A stretch of DNA of 64,000 nt from Drosophila pseudoobscura (taxonomy: Eukaryota > Arthropoda > Insecta > Diptera > Drosophilidae), in the NCBI RefSeq assembly GCF_009870125.1, contig NC_046679.1, forward strand, positions 930,001 to 994,000, given 5' to 3'. The notes under the pieces were generated by a model. That model searched no databases. It was not told where the DNA came from and saw nothing but the letters and a program-made list of their open reading frames with translations. Made by a program: the position numbers and the translations under genes. How positions within the stretch are numbered: position 1 is the stretch's first letter; the number at the start of each line of letters is the position of its first letter. Below are positions 18,430 to 31,051 of this stretch, piece by piece.

Positions 18430-21400
18430 ATGACTAGCGTCGAATCGGATGCCGAAAAGGCCGCAGGCTCACGGCTCGACTATGACCTGATGATGGCGGA
18501 GGAGTATATTCTCAGTGATGTGGAGAAGAATTTTATTCTGTCCTGCGAGCGTGGTGACCTTCCGGGCGTTAAGAAGTAAGAGCTATTCCACAGACGTAAG
18601 CGATGGTTGGTGGTGGTTGCATAATTGCCTTTATCCTTGAAGAATTCTGGAGGAGTTTGAGGGCACCGATAAGTTCAACATAAACTGCACGGATCCCATG
18701 AACCGCTCGGCCCTCATTTCGGCCATCGAGAATGAGAACTTTGACCTGATGGTGATTCTCCTGGAACACAACATCGAAGTGGGGGATGCTCTGCTGCACG
18801 CCATATCCGAGGAGTATGTGGAGGCCGTGGAGGAGCTGCTGCAATGGGAGGAAACCAACCACAAAGAGGGCCAGCCCTACGTAGGTTTTCCCTTCTACCT
18901 TCCATCTTCCACCTTTAACCTTTCCATTAGCCATTAGCCAACGATTGTAATTGTAAACACTTTGCCCACACAGAGCTGGGAGGCAGTGGACCGTTCAAAG
19001 TCAACGTTCACCATGGACATAACCCCCCTGATTCTGGCTGCGCACCGCAATAATTACGAGATTCTTAAAATACTGCTGGATCGCGGTGCCACGCTGCCCA
19101 TGCCCCACGACGTCAAGTGAGTAAGCCCCATTTCCACCCAACTAGCACGTTTCTCTATCGTTGCGGGCCAAGTGACAAATTAGTAAATTAGGAGGAGCTC
19201 CTGTCGACCTGCAACAGGGTGACGATGTCTATTTAAAGGGTGCTTTCTTCTGCAGGTGCGGCTGCGATGAGTGCGTTACCTCTCAGACCTCGGACTCCTT
19301 GCGTCATTCGCAGTCGAGGATCAACGCGTATCGGGCGCTGTCGGCCAGTTCCTTGATAGCCCTCAGCTCGCGAGACCCTGTACTGACAGCCTTTCAGTTG
19401 TCCTGGGAGCTGAAGCGGTTGCAGGCCATGGAGTCGGAATTTCGTGCCGAATATACGGTACGCTAGAAAAGCGTAAGCGTCGTCGCTGCCATTCGAATGC
19501 GACCAACTTGTTTGTGTTTACTCAACAGGAAATGCGTCAAATGGTGCAGAACTTTGTCACGTCTCTCCTGGACCACGCACGCACATCGATGGAACTGGAG
19601 GTGATGCTCAACTTCAACCACGAGCCGTCGCACGAGATTTGGTGTCCCGGCCACAGGCAGACCCTGGAAAGATTGAAGCTAGCCATTCGATACAAGCAGA
19701 AGACTGTGGGTTGCTCTCTCACACACTCACACTCTCTCTATCTCTCTCTATGATATAGGATTTTAATGCTTTCCGTTCCGACAGTTTGTGGCCCATCCGA
19801 ATGTCCAGCAACTGTTGGCCGCCATTTGGTACGATGGCCTGCCGGGCTTTCGACGCAAACAGGCATCCCAGCAGCTCCTGGATGTGATCAAGCTGGGATG
19901 CAGTTTCCCCATATACAGCCTGAAGTACATTTTGGCCCCGGACTCGGAGGGGGCCAAGTTCATGCGCAAGCCCTTCGTCAAGTTTATCACACACTCCTGC
20001 TCCTACATGTTCTTCTTGAGTGGGTATGGCAGGCGTTGCATGTGGCATTGATCTCTAGCGATTCTTATCCGCAGTGCTGCTGGGTGCCGCCTCGCTGCGA
20101 GTGGTGCAGATCACCTTTGAACTGCTGGCCTTTCCGTGGATGCTGACCATGCTGGAGGAATGGCGCAAGCATGAACGCGGCTCTCTGCCGGGCCCCATTG
20201 AACTGGCCATCATTCTCTACATCATGGCTCTCATATTGGAAGAACTCAAGTCTCTGTACTCCGACGGTTTGTTTGAGTACATCATGGATCTTTGGAACAT
20301 TGTCGACTATATATCGAACATGTTCTACGTCACGTGGATTCTTTGCAGAGCAACGGCCTGGGTTATAGTTCATGTAAGCTGTTGGCCACTGCCTCCCACA
20401 TGACGTAGCTACTATTATTACGTTTCTTTCCACACGTACAGCGAGATCTTTGGTTCCGCGGCATCGACCCGTACTTTCCCCGCGAGCATTGGCATCCATT
20501 TGATCCGATGCTGCTCTCGGAGGGCGCCTTCGCGGCAGGCATGGTCTTTTCCTACTTGAAACTGGTGCACATCTTTTCGATAAACCCACATTTGGGACCG
20601 CTGCAAGTCTCCCTGGGACGCATGATCATCGACATCATAAAGTTCTTCTTCATCTACACTCTGGTGTTGTTTGCCTTCGGCTGCGGCCTGAACCAGCTCT
20701 TGTGGTACTACGCGGAGCTGGAGAAGAACAAGTGCTACCACCTGCATCCCGATGTGGCCGATTTTGATGATCAGGAAAAGGCCTGCACCATCTGGCGACG
20801 ATTCTCCAAGTGCGTAGGGAGCTACCAACCTTATATGATATATGTACCCTTGATATATGTATGTCTCTGCCTGCAGCTTATTCGAGACTTCGCAGTCGCT
20901 CTTTTGGGCATCCTTCGGCTTGGTGGATCTCGTCTCGTTCGATTTGGCTGGCATTAAGAGCTTCACCCGGTTCTGGGCCCTTCTGATGTTTGGCTCGTAT
21001 TCGGTAATCAACATCATCGTGCTGCTCAACATGCTGATTGCCATGATGTCCAACTCGTACCAAATCATTTCGGAGCGGGCCGACACGGAGTGGAAATTCG
21101 CACGCTCCCAGCTGTGGATGAGCTACTTCGAGGATGGCGGCACCATACCGCCGCCCTTCAACCTCTGTCCCAACATGAAGATGCTGCGCAAAACCCTGGG
21201 ACGAAAGCGCCCATCAAGAACCAAGAGCTTCATGGTATGTCAAAGGTGACCTCACCTAACCACCTTACAACCTAACCATCGCACCATCTAGTCGTAGTCA
21301 CTGTCGGAGCAATCAAGGGCAAAGCCTTTACCAAATCATTTTCAATCAAGCTCATGCAGCTTTTCTAATACAATCCTTGCTTCCCACTCTTACTCTCCCC

Positions 21401-23286
21401 CTCGCTGGCTCTGTCTGTCTGTCTGTCGAACAGCGAAAGTCCATGGAGAGGGCACAGGTTCTGCATGACAAAGTGATGAAGCTGCTGGTGAGGCGGTTCG
21501 TAACGGCCGAGCAGAGGAAGCGTGACGATTACGGCATTACCGAGGATGACATCATTGAGGTGCGCCAGGATATTAGCTCGCTGCGCTTCGAGCTGCTGGA
21601 GATTTTCACGAATAATAGCTGGGATGTGCCCGACATCGAGAAGAAGACAGCGGGTAGCGTAATAGAACTTTAAAAGGTTTAAAGCGGGGACGGGGATCCC
21701 CTTAATAAGGATACCCTCTCTGTATTTGCAGGAGTTGCTCGCACCACCAAGGGCAAGGTAATGGAGCGGCGCATACTCAAGGACTTCCAAATTGGTTTTG
21801 TGGAGAATCTGAAACAGGAAATGAACGAGAGCGAGAGCGGACGCGACATCTTCGCGTCGTTGGCGAAGGTCATAGGCAGAAAGAAGACGCAAAAGGGGTA
21901 AATACTTAGCAAGTAGAAGTAGAAATCATAGCTGAGAGTGCCATCTTTTTGTAGTGAAAAGGACTGGAACGCCATTGCCAGGAAGAACACCTTTACGGCG
22001 GATCCCATTGGCTCCAAGCGCTCCTCCATGCAGCGCCACAGTCAACGCAGTCTGAGGAGAAAGATCATTGAGACGGCCAATGAGGGTCTAGCAATGGACC
22101 AGAGTCAATTGATTGGTAAGGACTCTTAGTAAATCCATAGCCCTAGTAACTAGTAACTGTTTAACCCCTTCCTCACAATCAACAGAATTCAACCCGAACT
22201 TGGGCGAAGTCACGCGTGCCACCAGAGTCGCGTACGTCAAGTTTATGCGAAAGAAGATGGCTGCCGACGAAGTATCGCTGGCCGATGACGAGGAGACCCC
22301 GAAAACCGACGAGGACAGGAAACTGGATAGTACTATGGTAAAAATTATGGAAAAGGGTGACATTTCAAACTAATTCAAACCCGATTTTACTCTAGTCCAA
22401 GAAATCCGCCTCAAGTGCGGCAGGCGGGGCTGCTTCGTTGGCTTCAGCTGCATTGGCGAGAGCATCTGTGAAGAACGTTGATGAGAAATCGGATGGTAAT
22501 GGCACCAAAAGCACTCTGAAAAAGCCAACAGCAGATGTGAAAAAGTCAGACGAAGAAAACAACAAGGATAAGAAACAAGACTCCAAGCCAGCAGCCCCAA
22601 CACCTGGTACAAAAGCTTCCGATCAGAAGCCGGTCCCGGGAGCAGGAGCACCCAAGCCCCAAGGCACTGTAAACGGCTCAAAGCCCGGCGACCAACAGAA
22701 GCCAACCGCCCCGGCTCCACCGTCTAAGCCAGCGGACACCAAGCCAGCGCCACCCAAGCCAGGAGAGCCGGCCAAGCCAGAGGCAGCCGCCAAAAAGGAG
22801 GAAGCTGCAAAGACCGAGGGTGCAAAGCCCCCTGCAACCAATGGAGCTGCCAAAAGTGCTGCACCTTCGGCCCCAGCGGATGCCAAACCCGATCCGAACT
22901 TGAAGACAGCAGCCTCAGGAGCTCCAGGTACCACCAAGGCTGCCAACGAAACCACCAGTGCACCCACGCAAGCAGCCAAGCCCGATGACAAAAAGTCGGG
23001 CGGTCAGGAGCAGAAAGGCTCCTCTGATGGAAAGCCCCCAGCCCCAACGAAAACTGACGAAGCGAAACCAGGTGAGGCCAAGTCCGATGATGCGAAGAAA
23101 CCTGGGGACGATAAGGATAAGAAGCCGGGTGACGATAAGGATAAGAAGCCGGCTGATGATAAGGACAAGAAGGCAGCACCAGCACCCCTGAAGCCGGCCA
23201 TCAAGGTGGGTCAGAGCAGTGCCGCGGCTGGCGGCGAGCGGGGCAAGTCTACGGTCACGGGCCGCATGATTTCCGGCTGGCTGTAG
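18430..23286 (+). CDS. trp: Transient receptor potential (TRP) phototransduction channel
   Basis: Fourteen coding exons: 18430..18575, 18643..18880, 18974..19116, 19256..19457, 19529..19705, 19785..20019, 20075..20373, 20442..20809, 20877..21234, 21434..21653, 21732..21897, 21955..22115, 22186..22337, 22396..23286; phases close to 1251 residues (about 1275 in D. melanogaster as I recall). N-terminal ankyrin repeats (about 40-180) precede six transmembrane segments. The pore loop [12 protein letters not shown] keeps the acidic residues linked to calcium selectivity (Asp621 in melanogaster). S6 is followed by the TRP helix ([19 protein letters not shown]). A long Lys/Pro/Ala tail ends in TGRMISGWL, whose last residues bind the INAD PDZ scaffold. 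The channel opens downstream of phospholipase C (norpA) in rhabdomeres. The tail contains only about three KPGDDKDKK-type repeats (23095-23172), fewer than I recall for melanogaster. No disrupted exon was found. Confidence 0.97.
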
Positions 23287-23651
23287 GTAACTCCAGAGAC
23301 CACCCAATTTCTCCTGATACTCTTATAATGTTAGATTTTAGTAGCCCAATGTATTAGTAAATCAATCGGATGCGAGCAATAAAGCAATTTCCAATGCAAC
23401 ACCGAATGCAGGAACATGTTCCCAGACACTTTTCGGACTGCGACTGCCCGCTGGTCCTTCGTTTATTCATTCATTTCCATTTATGTGCTGCCTGGCTGGA
23501 GGGTTGCATGGGGCATGTTGCCATGGCCACCTGTTGCCAACACCCACTACATTTTGTCCAGCAACATTTTGTCAGCCCCCTGCTCCCTGCTCCCTGCTCC
23601 CTGTTGCTCTTGGCGTAATTTATCTACGTGTCCGGCTATGCTCTGTGTCTG
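23287..23651. other. trp 3' end and trp-Capa spacer
   Basis: Contains the trp 3' UTR (AATAAA at about 23379) and the Capa upstream region, with a CTCCCTG triplication (about 23582-23604). No gene. Confidence 0.5.
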
Positions 23652-23659
23652 TATAAAAG
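23652..23659 (+). promoter_or_regulatory. TATA box of Capa
   Basis: GTATAAAAG, about 126 bases before the Capa ATG, with ATCAGAACATC about 30 bases downstream as a possible initiator region. Confidence 0.65.
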
Positions 23660-23777
23660 ACCGTGAGCTGCGACCAGGACCATCAGAACATCATTGAACG
23701 TGCCAAAGGAAACACTTGCCGGAGCCAACAGTTTTAGAACTACAAAAAATAGTCTTAGAAATCTTATTTTTTCAAAA

Positions 23778-24828
23778 ATGAAAGCCATTTTCAGTCTGTA
23801 CAACATTGTTAGTGCGATTTTGCTGCTCGTTTTGCTGGCAGAATTCAGTACGGCAGGTAAGTGCGAAAAATCTACTACCCGTAAGATACTAAGATACTCG
23901 TAAATGGTGCTTAAACGTGTGTACAACAATTGAATCCTTCGGCCTTAAAGAAGTTCATCCATTAAACCACCAATAAAAGGTCCCTAGGAGACCTATAGAT
24001 CTCGTGGGCGTCTATGATTTTGATCCTAACCAAACCAACCAAACTTCAAAAAAATATACATATTTTCAAACGGAATGCTTAAGTAAATGCTGTATAAATA
24101 ATTTCCATTGGTATTTTTCAGGACCTTTAAAAGAAAAAGGTAAAATAGCTCCCATCCATATTCCATTTTCAATTCCTTGACTCTTTTCATATATGTACTC
24201 TAATATTTGAATTTGATTGCTTCGCTTCAAGACTCTGCATGAAATATCTTTATAATACACTTTGGAAACTTTAAGAAGGGGAGAAAATAATGACCCCTCC
24301 TAATTGCAACATTAATTTAAAAAAATGATAAACACTCTATTCGGCTGCTTGCACAGAACTGAACCATGACAAGAATCGGCGTGGTGCCAACATGGGACTC
24401 TACGCGTTCCCCCGCGTCGGCCGCAGCGATCCCAGCCTGGCCAACAGTCTGCGCGATGCCAGTGATGCAGCGGTATTCGACGGCCTTTACGGTGATGCCT
24501 CCCAGGAGGACTACAACGGTAGGACAGTGGGGAGCAGGGGAGTAATGAGGGCTGGCTGGCATAACTGATATCTTCGGGTGTTTGGGGACGTGCCATTTCA
24601 GAGGCGGACTATCAAAAGCGGGCTGGTCTAGTCGCGTTTCCGCGCGTGGGACGCAGTGATGCCGAGCTACGCAAGTTTGCCCACCTCCTGGCCCTGCAAC
24701 AGGTGCTGGACAAGCGTACCGGCCCCAGTGCCTCCTCGGGGCTCTGGTTTGGACCTCGTCTGGGCAAGCGAAGCGTTGACGCAAAGGCCTTTTCCGATGC
24801 CAGCAAGGGACAGCAGGAATTCAACTAA
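23778..24828 (+). CDS. Capa: CAPA neuropeptide precursor (two periviscerokinins and one pyrokinin)
   Basis: Exons 23778..23856, 24357..24518 and 24602..24828 give 155 residues. The signal peptide is in exon 1 (YNIVSAILLLVLLAEFSTA). Three peptides are flanked by basic cleavage sites, each followed by Gly for amidation: GANMGLYAFPRV (after NRR), AGLVAFPRV (after QKR) and TGPSASSGLWFGPRL (after DKR, before GKR). The first two are CAPA peptides acting on the capaR receptor of Malpighian tubules to control fluid secretion. The third is a pyrokinin-1 of the WFGPRL type. Expression is expected in ventral-cord neurosecretory cells. The second peptide is one residue shorter than the melanogaster ASGLVAFPRV I recall, and its cleavage site is KR rather than KK. 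Its identity is clear from the peptides. Confidence 0.97.
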
Positions 24829-25236
24829 GCCGTGTCCTCCAGGACACCGGCGCAACGAATAGGAATCGACACCACGAAGAGGATACACATTCGGCATGTT
24901 ATCATACAATAATTATTACTACTTCTACCTACGAGTTCTACTAACGAGATCAGCTTCTAATTTAACATTGTAATGGGTACAACACACGTAATAAATAATG
25001 AGCTGATGAGAGCTTTTATAAAATTAATATTTTCATTGCACATCGGGCTTACTTCTTCAAAAGTTAAATTTTAAATAAACATGTTCTAACAGATAATCCC
25101 CGGGATTATTGGGAATACAAACGAGTTTGAGTTTTGAGAAAAGTTTATTCCAAGTTAGTTTCAAAATGTTCATTATGTTATAGATACTTTGTGATGCATT
25201 GAAGATATGTATTGTATGGTATGGATGGTTCGCCTT
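24829..25236. other. Capa 3' UTR and convergent spacer
   Basis: Contains a poly(A) signal (AATAAATAATG at about 24990). The remaining DNA is AT-rich and ends at the stop codon of the minus-strand membrane-protein gene. No further gene. Confidence 0.5.
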
Positions 25237-28200
25237 CTAGTCGTACTCCTGCTTAAACCTTCGCAATTCGCTTTGTATGGCCTCGATTAGAGGCGCTGCA
25301 GAGGCTGCCCTGGTGGTGGCTGCCTCCTTGGGCAGCTCCACCGGGTCCTCTGCCCTGTGATAGTGACCTGCACTCAAGGGACGGTTCAGCGTGGAGTGGG
25401 AGCTGTAGATGCTGCCCCCGCCCCACGCACTGTGGGTGGGAGAGGGCGGTTGCGTGGATGCCAGCTTTGCGGTCTTCTCCGGCTGGGCCGTTGCTGGACG
25501 ATCGACAGCAGCTCTGGTGCTGGCTGTTGGATAAAAGCTTGAAGAGCCAACGATACGGTTACTGGTTAGACAATCGTTCGGCATAGGAAGGCAAGTACGT
25601 ACCTCGGCAATCCGGCGGATGACCCTCGATGCTCGCGACTGGTGGCGCGTCTACTGTTTGTGAAATTGTGTGTGGGCAAGGGCATGGGAATGTCGTCCTG
25701 GCTGGCATACATTTGCAGGGCGCCCTCGAGTAGGCCCTCGTAATGGTTGCGTATAGCCGAGGGATTGTGAAAAGGACTTGCGTTATAGTCTGCATAGGCC
25801 AGAGCCTCTGGGGAAGATTGATTGGAGAATTTAAGTTCAGTTGGAATGTGTGTGTGGCTCGAGTTGGAAAGGGGGGAAGGCTCTTGCTAAGAGGTATCTA
25901 CGTTGTTCATCAAGTAATCGTGTCTACAACTAACTAAATAAATTAAAGCAACAACTACGGTACGAGCAGGCATCGTTAGTAGCGGGACTGTTGTGACTTC
26001 GCCCCAAATCGAACGTCACTTTCATCATCATCGTTATCGTTATCGTCTTTATCGTCTTTATCGCCTTTATCATTGCTATTACGAGTACGACCGTGTTTGT
26101 CTCCTCCCGCCTCACCCTGACTTTCGGCGGCAGCCAAGCGTTTCTTGTGTCGCTCCCACACCACGGGACCGACCACACCTGGATCTGGATTATCGCTGTG
26201 CGCAGCCGCAGCCGAGCGCACATTGCGAACAGAGTGCGGCGGGGCCTTGGGGCTGGGAAAGCTGGCTATGGCGGCTATGGTGCTGTCCTTACTGCCCACA
26301 GACTTGTGTGACTTCAGGGACCTCGTGGAGCTGTGCGGGGCCCCCGTCTTCGAGGAAACTGCATTCACATTGTCGTAGTAAGTGACGAAAACGGGATCCA
26401 GGACGCGGTTGAGGGGTTCCGGCAAAGTGCTCTTCGGGAAGGCGCGCACGGAAGCCATCGAGAGGAACGATCCCACGCTGGCAGTGTCGGAGGACTTGTC
26501 GGAGGGCTGCAGGGTGCGAATAATCTCGTTGTTAATGGCTTCAGGGGAAGCACCGCCTCCAGCTAATTTGTTGGCTCCCCCCGATTGCTGTTTGAGCAGT
26601 TTGTTGCGGTGATAGTTGTTGTGCAGATTGTACGCCTCGTTCCGCTGGAAATTCTCGTAGCTGCGCCGGAGAGCATCCGGGGAGCCGCGGCTGCCCTCTT
26701 CCGCCGAAGAGTGCCCGGCCAGGGAGCCCTGGACAGGACTGGTTTCCAGGGAGCCAACGCGGTTCTCATTCAGGTATCGCCGCCTCGATTTGTGCCTGGA
26801 CTTGTCGCTCTTCTTCTCCGAGACCACGGATGTGTAGACAGCATCTTCGTGCCCCTCGGCGCGGTCATACTGGTGCCGCCTCTTGTGGCCGTCGAAGAGC
26901 CGAGCCGCCTTCTCATCCAGGATGCGTTGCACATCGGCACTCGGGGGGTTGATGGGGCAGTACACCGACGAGTCGGAGGTGTTGTCCGTCGAAGAGATGG
27001 AGTCCTGTCGGGAACGCGACTGAGTCCTGTCCGCCGGTGGTGCTGGGAAGCTAATGCGTGGCTCTCTCTCGTAGGAAAAGTTCTGCACTCCGACGTCTCG
27101 GTCGCCATCAATGGCCTCGGTTGTAGAAGGCCGCATGGATTGGCCTTCCGAAAGCAATTCGTTGCGAGAAAAGTTTCTGTAAAAAAGCGTCTTAATATAG
27201 AGTCCTTTGAAAGCAGGAAAGAGGCAGAACCTACCTGTTGACTGCACTCAGTTCTCTCTGTCGGGCACGTGTTCGCCCCAGCAGCAGGACAGCCAACAGC
27301 AGGAGCATCAGCAGCAGGATGGCCAGGGAACTGATCACAACCAAGGCCACATTGTTCTTGACCGAATTGAAGAAGCCCGCCTGGCCACTGCGCGGAACAG
27401 GGGCCAGAGCTGTGGCCGTGGGCTCCCTGATGTAGGCTACACAACACACACACACAAGATAATAATAACATAATGAGCCATTCAAAGTAATAAGGGCTTA
27501 CGCTCTGATTTCATGTATACGGCCTGCCCGAAAGTGCTGACCGCCTCGGCCTCGCTAACCAGTTCCATGTCCTTGGCGGCTGTGGTCGCCAGCACAGGCC
27601 GCCCGTTCACCAAAACCGTATAGATGAGCTCTGTCTGATTAGCAATGGGACGATCACTGCTGTAGAATATACATATTATTTATAGCTACGAGTAAACTAT
27701 ATGTTTCATTAATCATTACAACTTGAGGTTGACAAAGTTTATGTTTTCCATGGCATCCGCATTGGCGTTGGTGCTCCAGTTCTGCACATCCGCCTCGCTA
27801 ATTTGCGTGAGGTTGTGTATGACCACCCTGACACGCCCGTCCCTGCCCCTGTCCCCATAGAGGGGTACGGGTTGTTGTGGGTTCGGGTTCTGCTGTTGTT
27901 CCATGTCCGTTTCCTGAAACTTCTCCGACTTGCCGTTCTGCTGTATGAGCTCCCAGGGAATCAGGGTAACGTAGGCGCTGTAATCTATGGACTCGGTAGT
28001 CGCTGTGGGCGTGGCCGAGGCCATCTCGACCGACTCCTCTTCCGAATCACTTGACCATTCACTCCTTTCGCCCAGCGCCCTTACAGTCTTAATGTAGGGC
28101 TCATCGTCAACTCCCATATCCAATATTTCCACATCGTCGGCGGGCGAAAAGGTCGTGGGTTGGGGTTTTGTTGTCGATGTTGCCAGGGGAGATGACTTGC

Positions 28201-29702
28201 GACGCTCTCGGGGAGCTGGTACTAGCACGCCTTCTATTTGCTGGGCCCCGTTTATTCCCAGATGTCGTGTTTGTTGCCTTAGAGGTTCAAAATAATTACC
28301 TATGCACTCTGCTCTATGGCTGTTTCGGTTCTGATCGTTCTTACCTGGTGAATGCGAGACGATATAGACGCGCCAGCTTCTCCTCCAGAATGGGGTTATC
28401 TTTGGACGTGTAGAAGCCCGACGTGACTGTCAGTAACCAGTAGCGACGATCTGTTGCCGAGTAGTTCAAAGGGGGCATGCCAGGAGCGCCCATCTCCCAA
28501 GTGCCGCCCCCATCGTCAGGCCTGCAGTCCAGGCAAATGGGAATATCGATTTCCTAAGGGAAAAAGCCCATATATAGAGTTGAACGGAAGTGGATCAGTT
28601 GGGGGACTCACATTATTGCCATCCACATAGACAGTGGCCACCACAGTCTCTGTCTTGACAATCACATCCTTGCCCTTGCTGATGCCCGTGTGGACCTTCT
28701 TCAGATAGTCGGGCGGGCCATCGCCTGAGCCGGTCCAAAAGAAGTCTTCCAAATGGATCTCGTCTTTGGTTTCCAGATAATCATCGTCTGATTCATCTAA
28801 TATAAAGACATAACGTAAGAGTAAGAGGGATAAATCATTGGAATACCTGCTTCTTTTGTTCGATTTTTCTGTTTCCCAGTTTGTTTATCCCCTTTGGAGT
28901 TTGTTTGATCAATTTATCTAACGTAACGATTCAGTAAAAGCTGTTGCTATTGACAAATTGTGCTTGAGGTTCAACTACTGTGCCTATACCTTTGAATTGG
29001 CCAACGACTTCGATGGCCTGAATGACGAGAACGGGCTCTCTCTCTCTCTCTTTCGTTCCCCCTTCTCTCCGTAGACAACTATAAGTATATCGATTAGCGG
29101 AAGCAAATCGGTTCCCATAAACCAAAATCTGCTCTCGAGCAGGAACTTAACCAGGTTCTTGCGTGTCGGGTTGGCTGTGCAATTAACTTTAATGTACACA
29201 TTGTACAATATTGTACACCTGTGCTGATTTCGCAGGTCAAAGCACCTGGGTCGCCTGGGTCAATCCTGACCCGACGATTCTCTGCCTGCCATTAGTCCAT
29301 ATTGCTTGTCCCATATTTTTGGTGTTTTGGTTGGTTGGCTTATGCCCATAGGCTCTACGAATTATGACGTTTTAGAAAACCATTTTTACATAATTCACTG
29401 GGCACTGACGCATAGCGCCAAAGGTCAAGCCGATTGCTCCCCGTCAACACCACCGACCCGCCAACCCAACGGGGAACAGTTCTACTCTGGGGCCCACAAG
29501 TACCCGAGTGATACGAGTACCTATTGTACTGGAATACAGAACCACTAGAATTTCCCTGGATGCTCAACTTACCGTGACTCAATTGTATAAGCGGCTGCTG
29601 TCCGAGCTGCTCCGACGTTGGCGTTCGACCGCTGCAGCTGTGGCTCTGTAGAATGGCCAAAACCGAAATAAGAAGCATCGCAGTCGGGCGTTTAACTTTC
29701 AT
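25237..29702 (-). CDS. Single-pass membrane protein resembling the KIAA1549 (UPF0606) family
   Basis: Nine exons on the minus strand: 29702..29573, 28796..28612, 28553..28345, 28277..27720, 27659..27502, 27436..27235, 27176..26116, 25807..25603 and 25537..25237. All phases close; product 1002 residues. There is an N-terminal signal peptide (AMLLISVLAILQSHSCSG) and a large extracellular part with an acidic linker. It includes the stretch NPILEEKLARLYRLAF followed by RQQTRHLG, and the stretch ELIYTVLVNGRPVLATTAA. One transmembrane helix (VALVVISSLAILLLMLLLLA) precedes a long Ser/Lys-rich cytoplasmic tail ending SELRRFKQEYD. The order of these elements suggests the metazoan KIAA1549 family, whose function is poorly known; this family call is moderate. 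If the donor at 26116 is not used, the frame continues into an Asp/Lys-rich tail and stops at 25976, an alternative C-terminus. Confidence 0.72.
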
Positions 29703-31051
29703 TTTCACAAGAATTACTGTCCAGTTATGCGGTCATTCGCGACTGTTTTCATTTCCCTCTTGAGTTCTTAGTGGAATCACAATTTCGAAGGAAATCTTTC
29801 CACTCTGGGACGCTCGTTTGCAGTCGCGCTACTTGCACCGTCGGACGTTACCCGGGAACTAAACGCTCCATTGTAACCCAAACATACCCGGCCCTGGTGG
29901 TGGTTGCTCCCACATACTAGGTACGAGTATATGTACATATAAGCCCTCTCTGTTTGGGTCGGTTGGTCAGTTACCTGGGCAACGACGGCGGAAACGGCAA
30001 CAGGCAAGCGTCGGAAAAGCGAGCCAGGCACCAGTTCGCATTTGGTAAACAATGAAAAGCTGTACATACCTATCGGAAAATGCCGCTAGATCGGATTTTT
30101 CTGCTTCTTCTCCTGTCCCAAACACACACTAGAGTCCATGCAAACGTGTCTTCCATTCGCACCCTCGAGAGGTACATTCCCGAATACTCAAAAGCCTATT
30201 GGGTTTCCCACCAGAAAGCTCTTTTGTCTTAGCACAAATGCTGAGTGCTGTGTAACCATTTCAAGCACTTAGTACGTGTGCTCATGCTTGAGTCGACTAA
30301 TTAGGTAAATCATAAATTAGGTGTATAATGCATGGGCAAACAAAACGAATTGGACATCTTTGTTCGAGCTGTACGACAGCCGCAACAATGGGCCAAGGTT
30401 CCACGTGTAGGCGTGAGAAAAAATCCCCGAAAACGAAAAAAATACAATTTATCATCCAACAAATCCCATTTTGACAACTTTTGAGTACCCCTAAGATGAT
30501 GGCAAATCGTTAAATTCTTAATTCATTCCGTTTCCGCGGACAAAGTTATTGCAATGATGGCCCGTGATAGAGGGCCGTGAACTTATACTTGTCTAACGAT
30601 CGGCTTAAAGTTAAGCCTTTGATTTTAATGGCAGTTTCAAAATCACGTAAAACGACGTACCAGCAATCGAGCACTGATTGGAAAGAAACACCAAGCTGTC
30701 CATCAGAAATGTGTACAATGGCCACAGAATGGGGAACGAGTTTCGGTACGGACCATTAGAACGCACTAATTTGTCTTCACAACAACATTAAGACTATTTG
30801 AAAGGTCAAGATTATTACGCAACAGAAAACTCGTCTATCCAGAGGGGAGCTTGATGATAATGAAACATCTAAACTTGATCTTGGCCAGAAACAGATTCAG
30901 ATTGGGGGGGGGGGGGGGGGGGGGGGGGGCAGAGTATGTCCGAGATGCCATACATAGGTGTCATATTTATAACCTGTTCTCAAGGTGATCGATCACTAGT
31001 TTTTAAATGTTTTATATTTTTATTTACAAATTATTGTAAAACACCGAGTTC
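29703..31051. other. Intergenic, upstream of the KIAA1549-like gene, with a poly-G tract
   Basis: Contains the 5' flank of the minus-strand membrane-protein gene and the 3' flank of the cuticle gene. No gene is supported. A long homopolymer of G is listed separately. Confidence 0.45.
30904..30929 (+). repeat. Poly-G homopolymer, about 26 bases
   Basis: An uninterrupted run of about 26 G. Such runs are rare in Drosophila DNA, can form G-quadruplexes, and are also hot spots for sequencing or assembly error. Confidence 0.85.

Noticed and set aside
25562-25602. A 41-base intron (acceptor CAG|TAACCG) in the KIAA1549-like gene
   Set aside because: Too short for a fly intron. The acceptor CTTCAAG at 25538 gives a 65-base intron in the same phase and was used instead.
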